Shown here: positions 56,622 through 64,000 of the stretch, piece after piece | Numbering within the stretch: the first letter of the stretch is position 1 | Layout of the letters: each line of letters opens with the position of its first letter | Assembly: GCF_019973775.1 (NCBI RefSeq) | Contig: NZ_AP025032.1 | Span: 4,892,501-4,956,500, forward strand | Reading direction: 5' to 3' | From: Aureimonas sp. SA4125 | Lineage (GTDB): Bacteria > Pseudomonadota > Alphaproteobacteria > Rhizobiales > Rhizobiaceae | DNA length: 64,000 nucleotides | Position numbers and translations under genes: made by a program | Notes under the pieces: model-generated | Database searches by the model: none | What the model saw: only the letters and a program-made list of their open reading frames with translations | What the model was told of the DNA's origin: nothing

Positions 56622-56636
56622 ATCGAATTTTCCGAT
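56622..56636. promoter_or_regulatory. LysR-type operator (T-N11-A) between LysR and the biotin carrier gene
   Basis: ATCG-AATTTTC-CGAT is a perfect inverted repeat with T56623 and A56635 spaced by 11 bases, the classic LysR box. It lies 37 bases upstream of the LysR start in the divergent spacer. Strong regulatory candidate. Confidence 0.65.
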
Positions 56637-56723
56637 GGCCTGGATTTTAATTTGCGATTTTACCGCCTGCCCGAGTTTTGCAAGTCTCTTCGGAGTGTCG
56701 ACGCAACCAGGATCCGGCCCAGC

Positions 56724-56966
56724 ATGACCGTCAAGACCATTCAGGCCCCCCTCCCGGGCACCTTCTACCGCTCGGCTTCGCCCGGCGAGCCCGTGTTCAA
56801 GACCGAGGGCGACGCCGTCGCGGTCGGCGACACGATCGGGCTGATCGAGGTGATGAAGTCCTTCACCCCGGTCGTCGCCGAAGAGGCCGGCACGCTGAAG
56901 GCCTTCCATGTCGACAACGAGGACGCGGTGATGGCGGGCCAGCCGCTCTACGACCTCGACGCCTGA
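56724..56966 (+). CDS. Biotin carboxyl carrier-type protein
   Basis: An 80-residue single biotinyl/lipoyl domain with the biotin-acceptor Lys45 in IEVMKSFTPVV and the matching beta-hairpin at the C-terminus. The consensus acceptor motif is AMKM, so Ser at the following position is a variant seen in the accB-like carriers linked to PxpBC. It lacks the N-terminal oligomerisation domain of true acetyl-CoA carboxylase BCCP. It is four bases from the carboxylase gene. Confidence 0.85.
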   Translation: MTVKTIQAPLPGTFYRSASPGEPVFKTEGDAVAVGDTIGLIEVMKSFTPVVAEEAGTLKAFHVDNEDAVMAGQPLYDLDA

Positions 56967-56970
56967 GACG

Positions 56971-58362
56971 ATGGCGATCTCCAAGGTCTTCGTCGCCAAT
57001 CGCGGCGAGATCGCCGTCCGCATCATCCGCGCCGCCCGCGAGCTCGGCCTTGCCACCGTCCAGGCGGTGAGCGCGGTGGACGGCGCGATGCTGGCCGCCC
57101 GGCTCGCCGACGAGACGATGCCGGTCGGCCCGGCGCATGCGACGAAATCCTATCTGAACAAGGCGGTCATGGTGCAGGCTGCGATCGACAGCGGCTGCGA
57201 TGCGGTGCATCCCGGCTACGGCTTTCTGTCGGAGAATGCCGAGTTCGCCGAGATGGTGGAGGCGGCCGGCCTCGTCTTCATCGGCCCGCGGCCGGAGACG
57301 ATCCGCAAGATGGGCGACAAGGCCCGCGCCCGGCAGGAAGCGATGGAAGCCGGCGTGCCGACGGTACCGGGCAGCGACGGCGTGGTGGAGAGCGTCGAGG
57401 TGGCGATCCTCGCCGCCCGCGACATCGGCTACCCCGTGATGATCAAGGCTTCGGCCGGCGGCGGCGGGCGCGGCATCCGTGTCGCCCGCGACGAGACCGA
57501 GCTCGCGGCCCTGATCCCGCAGGCGAGCGGCGAGGCGAAGGCCGCCTTCGGCAACGGCGGGCTCTATCTCGAGCGCTTCATCGCCAAGGCGCGGCATGTC
57601 GAGGTGCAGATTCTGGGCGACGGCACCCGCGCCATCCACCTGTTCGAGCGCGAATGCTCGCTGCAGCGCCGCCGCCAGAAGGTCTGGGAGGAGGCTCCCG
57701 CCGCCTGCCTCAGGCCCGACCAGCGCGACGCGCTGTGCACATCGGCTGTGCGCCTCGCCGAGCGGGTCGGCTATCGCGGCGCCGGGACGCTCGAATATCT
57801 TTTCGACGAGACCACCGGCGAGTTCTTCTTCATCGAGATGAACACCCGCATCCAGGTCGAGCATCCCGTCACCGAGATGGTCACCGGCATCGACCTTGTT
57901 CGCTGGATGATCCGCATCGCCCATGGCGAGGCGCTGACGATCCGGCAGGAGGACGTGCACCTGCGCGGTCATGCCGTGGAGGCGCGGATCTGCGCCGAGG
58001 ATCCGGCGCTCGACTTCCGCCCGGCCCCCGGCACCGTCATCGCGCTGGAAATTCCCGGCGGCATGGGCGTGCGCTTCGACACCCTCCTCTATCCCGGCTA
58101 TGCCGTGCCGCCCTTCTACGATTCCCTCCTCGGCAAGCTCGTCGTCCATGACGAGACGCGCGACGCCGCCATCACCCGGATGGCCCGGGCCCTGACGGAG
58201 CTGCGCGTCGAGGGTCTGCCGACCACGACGCCGCTGCACGTGGCGCTGGCCGCCGATCCGCAGGTGCGGGCCGGGAATTTCCACACCCGCTGGCTGGAGG
58301 ATTGGCTCACCGCCCATCCCCTCGGCTCTCCCTCATCTCCCGAAGCGGAAACCAGCCGATGA
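56971..58362 (+). CDS. Biotin carboxylase (AccC-like)
   Basis: A 463-residue ATP-grasp enzyme that carboxylates biotin on the carrier protein using ATP and bicarbonate. The N-terminal KVFVANRGEIAVRIIRA, the glycine loop KASAGGGGRGIRVARD and the RIQVEHPVTEMVTG motif are present. It is probably not the housekeeping acetyl-CoA carboxylase subunit, because it sits in a four-gene operon with PxpB/PxpC and without accA/accD. The stop overlaps the next start (ATGA). Confidence 0.9.
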   Translation: MAISKVFVANRGEIAVRIIRAARELGLATVQAVSAVDGAMLAARLADETMPVGPAHATKSYLNKAVMVQAAIDSGCDAVHPGYGFLSENAEFAEMVEAAGLVFIGPRPETIRKMGDKARARQEAMEAGVPTVPGSDGVVESVEVAILAARDIGYPVMIKASAGGGGRGIRVARDETELAALIPQASGEAKAAFGNGGLYLERFIAKARHVEVQILGDGTRAIHLFERECSLQRRRQKVWEEAPAACLRPDQRDALCTSAVRLAERVGYRGAGTLEYLFDETTGEFFFIEMNTRIQVEHPVTEMVTGIDLVRWMIRIAHGEALTIRQEDVHLRGHAVEARICAEDPALDFRPAPGTVIALEIPGGMGVRFDTLLYPGYAVPPFYDSLLGKLVVHDETRDAAITRMARALTELRVEGLPTTTPLHVALAADPQVRAGNFHTRWLEDWLTAHPLGSPSSPEAETSR

Positions 58363-59228
58363 CGACACGCTATTCCTTCGGCGGCGACGAGCACATCTTC
58401 GTCGAGGTGGACGAGGAAATGTCGCTCGAGGCCTTCTTCAAGAGCCTCTCGATGACCAATGCCGTGCGCGACAGCGGCATTGCCGGCATCACCGAGATCT
58501 GCCCGGCCAACGCCTCGTTCCAGATCAAGTTCGATCCCGACGTGATCGCGCCGGAGGCGCTGATGGAGAGGCTGAAGGACTTCGAAGCGGCGGCGGAGAG
58601 CGCGGACAAGACGATCGAGACCCGGATCATCGAGATCCCCGTCCTCTACAACGACCCCTGGACGCACGAGACCCTGATGCGGTTTCGCGAGCGGCATCAG
58701 GACCCGGACTCGACCGATCTTGAATATGGCGCCCGGATCAATGGCTACGACAGCGTCGAGGCATTCATATCGGCGCATGCGGGCGCGCCGTGGTTCGTCT
58801 CGATGGTCGGCTTCGTCGCCGGCCTGCCGTTCATCTACCAGCTGGTGGAGCGCTCGAAGCAGATCGAGGTGCCGAAATACCTGCGTCCCCGCACCGACAC
58901 GCCAAAACTGACGGTCGGTCATGGCGGCTGCTTCGGCTGTATCTATTCGGTGCGCGGCGCCGGCGGCTACCAGATGTTCGGGGTGACGCCGATGCCGATC
59001 TACGATCCGAAGGGGGAGATCAGCTATCTCAAGGAGCTGATGATCTTCCGACCCGGCGACATCATCAAGTTCAAGCCGATCGACCGCGCCGCCTACGATG
59101 CCGCGGTGGAAGCCGTGGAGGCCGGCCGCTTCGAACCAAGGATCGTCCCCGTCCGCTTCTCCCTCGACGCCTTCACCGCCGATCCCGAAGGCACCAACGC
59201 CAAGCTCCTGGAGGCCCTGGATGGCTGA
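58359..59228 (+). CDS. Carboxyltransferase/KipI-type protein (PxpB-like)
   Basis: A 289-residue KipI-family protein (5-oxoprolinase subunit B-like). The usual VPAGSV-type motif is replaced by TVGHGGCFGCIYSVRGAGGY, which has two Cys, so this subgroup deviates from canonical PxpB. The family is allied to urea amidolyase and kinase-inhibitor domains. The start overlaps the biotin carboxylase stop, and the 3' end overlaps pxpC by eight bases, so one operon is certain. Confidence 0.8.
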   Translation: MTTRYSFGGDEHIFVEVDEEMSLEAFFKSLSMTNAVRDSGIAGITEICPANASFQIKFDPDVIAPEALMERLKDFEAAAESADKTIETRIIEIPVLYNDPWTHETLMRFRERHQDPDSTDLEYGARINGYDSVEAFISAHAGAPWFVSMVGFVAGLPFIYQLVERSKQIEVPKYLRPRTDTPKLTVGHGGCFGCIYSVRGAGGYQMFGVTPMPIYDPKGEISYLKELMIFRPGDIIKFKPIDRAAYDAAVEAVEAGRFEPRIVPVRFSLDAFTADPEGTNAKLLEALDG

Positions 59229-60213
59229 TGTCAGCATGTTCGATGTCGTCAAGCCGGGCCTCGCCACGACGGTGCAGGACCTCGGCCGTCCCGGCTACTA
59301 CCATCTCGGCCTGCCGATCTCCGGCGCGATGGACCGCTTCGCGCTGATCGCCGCCAACCGCCTCGTCGGCAACGAGGACGGGGCCGCCGGGCTCGAGGCG
59401 GTGTTCCTCGGGCCGGAGCTGCGTTTTGCCAGCGACGCGCTCGTCGCGGTCACCGGCGCCGACCTGCCGCCCAAGGTCGACGGCGTCGAGCAGCCCGGCT
59501 GGACAGCGTTCAAGGTCGCAGCGGGCCAGGTTCTGTCCTTCGGTTTCCTGAAGGGCGGCGCCCGCGCCTACATCGCCGTCGCCGGCGGCATCGACGTGCC
59601 GGCGGTGCTCGGATCGCGCTCGACCTACGCGCTCGGCGCGCTTGGCGGCTTCGAGGGACGTGCCCTGAAGGCGGGTGATCAGGTCAAGCTCGGCACGCCG
59701 ACCGGACCGGGCCGCGAAGGCATTGCTCTCGCAGCGGACATCCGCCGCGCTGTCAGCGCGACGGGAACCACCGTGCGCGTCCTGCCAGGGCTCTACTGGC
59801 ACCGCCTCACCGAGGGCGCGCAGGCGACCTTCTTCGAGGACAGCTGGAAGGTCGCGCCCGAGGCCGACCGCATCGGCTACCGCTTCCGCGGCGGCCAGAA
59901 GCTCGACTTCGTGCCGCGCGAGCAGCCCTTCGGCGCCGGCTCCGATCCCTCCAACATCGTCGACAGCTGCTATCCCTACGGCTCCATCCAGGTGCCGGGC
60001 GGCACCGAGCCGATCATCCTCCACCGCGACGCCGTCTCCGGCGGCGGATATTTCATGCTCGGCACGGTGATCTCGGCCGACATGGACCTGATCGGTCAGC
60101 TGCAGCCGCACCAGAGCGTGCGATTCGAATCCGTCGACATGGCGCAGGCGCTGGCGGCCCGCCAGGAAGAGAAGGCCCGGCTTTCCCGTCTCGAAACGGC
60201 GCTGGCGGACTGA
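59221..60213 (+). CDS. pxpC: Carboxyltransferase/KipA-type protein (PxpC-like)
   Basis: A 330-residue KipA-family protein (5-oxoprolinase subunit C-like). The N-terminal GLATTVQDLGRPGYYHLGLPISGAMDRFA and the internal RAYIAVAGGID motifs are characteristic. With the upstream PxpB-like protein and biotin enzymes it could carboxylate or hydrolyse a cyclic amide. It is the last intact gene of the operon, with a pxpA relic just after it. Confidence 0.85.
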   Translation: MADVSMFDVVKPGLATTVQDLGRPGYYHLGLPISGAMDRFALIAANRLVGNEDGAAGLEAVFLGPELRFASDALVAVTGADLPPKVDGVEQPGWTAFKVAAGQVLSFGFLKGGARAYIAVAGGIDVPAVLGSRSTYALGALGGFEGRALKAGDQVKLGTPTGPGREGIALAADIRRAVSATGTTVRVLPGLYWHRLTEGAQATFFEDSWKVAPEADRIGYRFRGGQKLDFVPREQPFGAGSDPSNIVDSCYPYGSIQVPGGTEPIILHRDAVSGGGYFMLGTVISADMDLIGQLQPHQSVRFESVDMAQALAARQEEKARLSRLETALAD

Positions 60214-60246
60214 GGCAGGGACGGGAGAGGCTCCAAAGGGAGGCCG

Positions 60247-60330
60247 ACCATCCGCTTCGACATGGGCGAGGGTTTCAGCCTCCAAAACTTCGGCGACGAC
60301 GAAAGAGCCATGCCTTTCGTGCCGCCATGA
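60247..60330 (+). pseudogene. N-terminal relic of a second pxpA gene
   Basis: The frame starting at 60247 translates to TIRFDMGEGFSLQNFGDDERAMPF, which aligns residue for residue with the start of intact PxpA (TINCDMGEGFSLYRCGDDAAIMPH). A TGA follows at 60328. The expected start codon is lost or replaced, with aaagggagg (60236-60243) still in place upstream. Only about 25 of some 240 residues remain. It lies 33 bases after pxpC, in the position where pxpA would complete the operon. Confidence 0.75.
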
Positions 60331-60373
60331 TCCGGACTTGCGCCACCGTCCGCCCACACCGCCACAGCAGGTA

Positions 60374-62947
<2,574 letters not shown>

Positions 62948-63019
62948 TCAGCGATCCCGGCGGAACCGCCGGTTCGGCGTCTGGTTGCTGTGTCAGTTCA
63001 CAGTCTCCGGGAGATCGTC

Positions 63020-63319
63020 ATGCATCGCCTTGCTCCACTTCTCGTCCTGTCCCTTCTCGCTGGCTGTACCAGCGGCGGCACCGACGGCACGCGCTATCCC
63101 TCTGCCTCGCCGATCTACGGGGCGCGTGTTTCCGCCAATCCCGAGGCGCGCGGCAGCGAAGCCTTCTGCCGCACCTATGCCCGCCAGACCGCGGGGAACC
63201 AGTATGAAGGGAGCCGCGATTCGGGCGAAGGCTTCAGTTCGAACGCTGCGGCACGTCGCCAGGCGGAGCTGGCCGGCGAACGCGCCTACCGCCGCTGCCT
63301 TTCCGGTCGCCGCAACTGA
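63020..63319 (+). CDS. Small lipoprotein of unknown function
   Basis: A 99-residue lipoprotein with the signal peptide MHRLAPLLVLSLLAGC, ending in the lipobox LLAGC so that Cys16 is the lipidated residue. The mature region is Arg/Ser/Gly-rich with Cys pairs (FCRTYAR and RRCLSG) and no recognised domain. gggag lies seven bases before ATG 63020. It probably sits in the outer or inner membrane and is divergent from gyrB. Confidence 0.78.
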   Translation: MHRLAPLLVLSLLAGCTSGGTDGTRYPSASPIYGARVSANPEARGSEAFCRTYARQTAGNQYEGSRDSGEGFSSNAAARRQAELAGERAYRRCLSGRRN

Positions 63320-63398
63320 ATCGGCATTGTGTGCCGGCGCGGGGGGCAATGGGCGTGGTCCTGCCCATATCGGGGTGAGTTGAGAGGAAAACCCGCTT

Positions 63399-64000
63399 AT
63401 GGATACCCGCCCCCTGCCGTTTCGTGCCCCGGCACCGATACCTCCGGAAAAGACGCTGAGCTTTGCCCGCTTCGTCTACACCGCCGCGCGCAACCCGCTG
63501 CGGATCTGGGCAGAGCGCGCCTATCGCGAGCCGCATGTCCGTTCCGACTGGCTGAAAACGCCGACCATCATCGTCAACGATCCCGCCGCGATCCGCTACC
63601 TCATGGTGGAGAATGCCGGCAACTACGTCATGCAGCCGCTGCGCCAGCGCATCCTGAGGCCCATGCTGCGCGACGGGTTGCTCACCGCCGAGGGCGAACT
63701 CTGGCGCCGGACCCGCCGGGCGCTCGCGCCGGTGTTCACGCCCAGGAACATCCAGGGGTTCGCGCCGATCATGCAGCGCCGGACGGCGCTCTTCGCCGAG
63801 AGGCTGGCGGCCTTGCCCGATGGACGCGCCGAGATCGCCCACCAGATGACGCTCCTCACCTACGACATCCTGCAGGCGACGCTTTTCACGGACGACATCG
63901 CCAGCCCACCGGAGGAGTTTGCCCGCTCCATGGAGGGCTTTCTCGGCCGGATGGGGCGGGTCGATCCGCTCGATCTCCTCGACGCGCCGGCCTTCCTGCC
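63399..64000 (+). CDS. Cytochrome P450, N-terminal part (cut by window edge)
   Basis: The visible 200 residues are the start of a P450. The N-terminal PERFRAP-like proline-rich stretch (RAPAPIPPEKTLSF) is followed by the B-C region and the C-helix WRRTR (Trp102-Arg106 in GELWRRTRRALAP), which contacts the haem propionates. The Cys haem ligand and the I-helix lie beyond the window edge. ATG 63399 has gagagg ten bases upstream. The substrate is unknown, and a redox partner is not visible. Confidence 0.85.
   Translation, partial: MDTRPLPFRAPAPIPPEKTLSFARFVYTAARNPLRIWAERAYREPHVRSDWLKTPTIIVNDPAAIRYLMVENAGNYVMQPLRQRILRPMLRDGLLTAEGELWRRTRRALAPVFTPRNIQGFAPIMQRRTALFAERLAALPDGRAEIAHQMTLLTYDILQATLFTDDIASPPEEFARSMEGFLGRMGRVDPLDLLDAPAFL

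Overview
The window is GC-rich (by eye well over 60% GC) and comes from an alphaproteobacterium, almost certainly of the order Hyphomicrobiales (Rhizobiales). The evidence is the order rimP-nusA-ylxR-infB-rbfA-truB-rpsO-pnp followed by fabI/fabB/fabA and irr, the YlxR protein fused to an L7Ae-like domain, the Fur-family regulator Irr, the FabA/FabB route to unsaturated fatty acids, and a gcatgatc-type intergenic palindrome typical of the order. A family such as Aurantimonadaceae is possible, but I cannot prove it from this sequence. No rRNA, complete tRNA, insertion sequence or CRISPR array is visible.

Region 1 (1-13.7 kb) is housekeeping: ribosome maturation and translation/RNA-decay genes on the + strand, with an unrecognised 152-residue ORF wedged between rbfA and truB and a LysR/DUF1127 divergent pair before rpsO. 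A good intrinsic terminator follows pnp. Region 2 (13.7-20 kb) holds fabA-fabB-fabI on the minus strand, irr, an SH3-type periplasmic protein and a D-2-hydroxyacid dehydrogenase.

Region 3 (20-40.9 kb) is accessory metabolism. It has a SnoaL-like/flavin monooxygenase fusion, a small HNH protein, a CUT2-type (ribose-like) ABC importer, and a CUT1-type sugar ABC importer with its own GntR regulator, an alpha/beta hydrolase, a TIM-barrel epimerase and a Gfo/Idh dehydrogenase. A frameshifted binding-protein relic and an SDR follow. Next comes a GntR-controlled kinase + PLP phospho-lyase pair that resembles hydroxylysine (or phosphoethanolamine) catabolism.

Region 4 (40.9-60.3 kb) is a long, mostly minus-strand catabolic locus: a three-subunit molybdenum hydroxylase, a ribose-type ABC importer with a TorT-like binding protein, HyuA/HyuB ATP-dependent hydantoinase/oxoprolinase-type subunits, an AraC regulator, a PxpA-type lactamase and a LysR regulator. 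Divergent from LysR is a biotin carrier-biotin carboxylase-PxpB-PxpC operon ending in a truncated pxpA relic. Read together, the genes suggest import, hydroxylation and ATP- or biotin-dependent opening of a cyclic amide or N-heterocycle. The substrate is not identifiable from sequence.

Region 5 (60.3-64 kb) returns to core genes (gyrB), a small lipoprotein and the start of a cytochrome P450 cut by the window edge. Several intergenic regions carry short tandem duplications, and one 29-bp sequence occurs twice with one mismatch.
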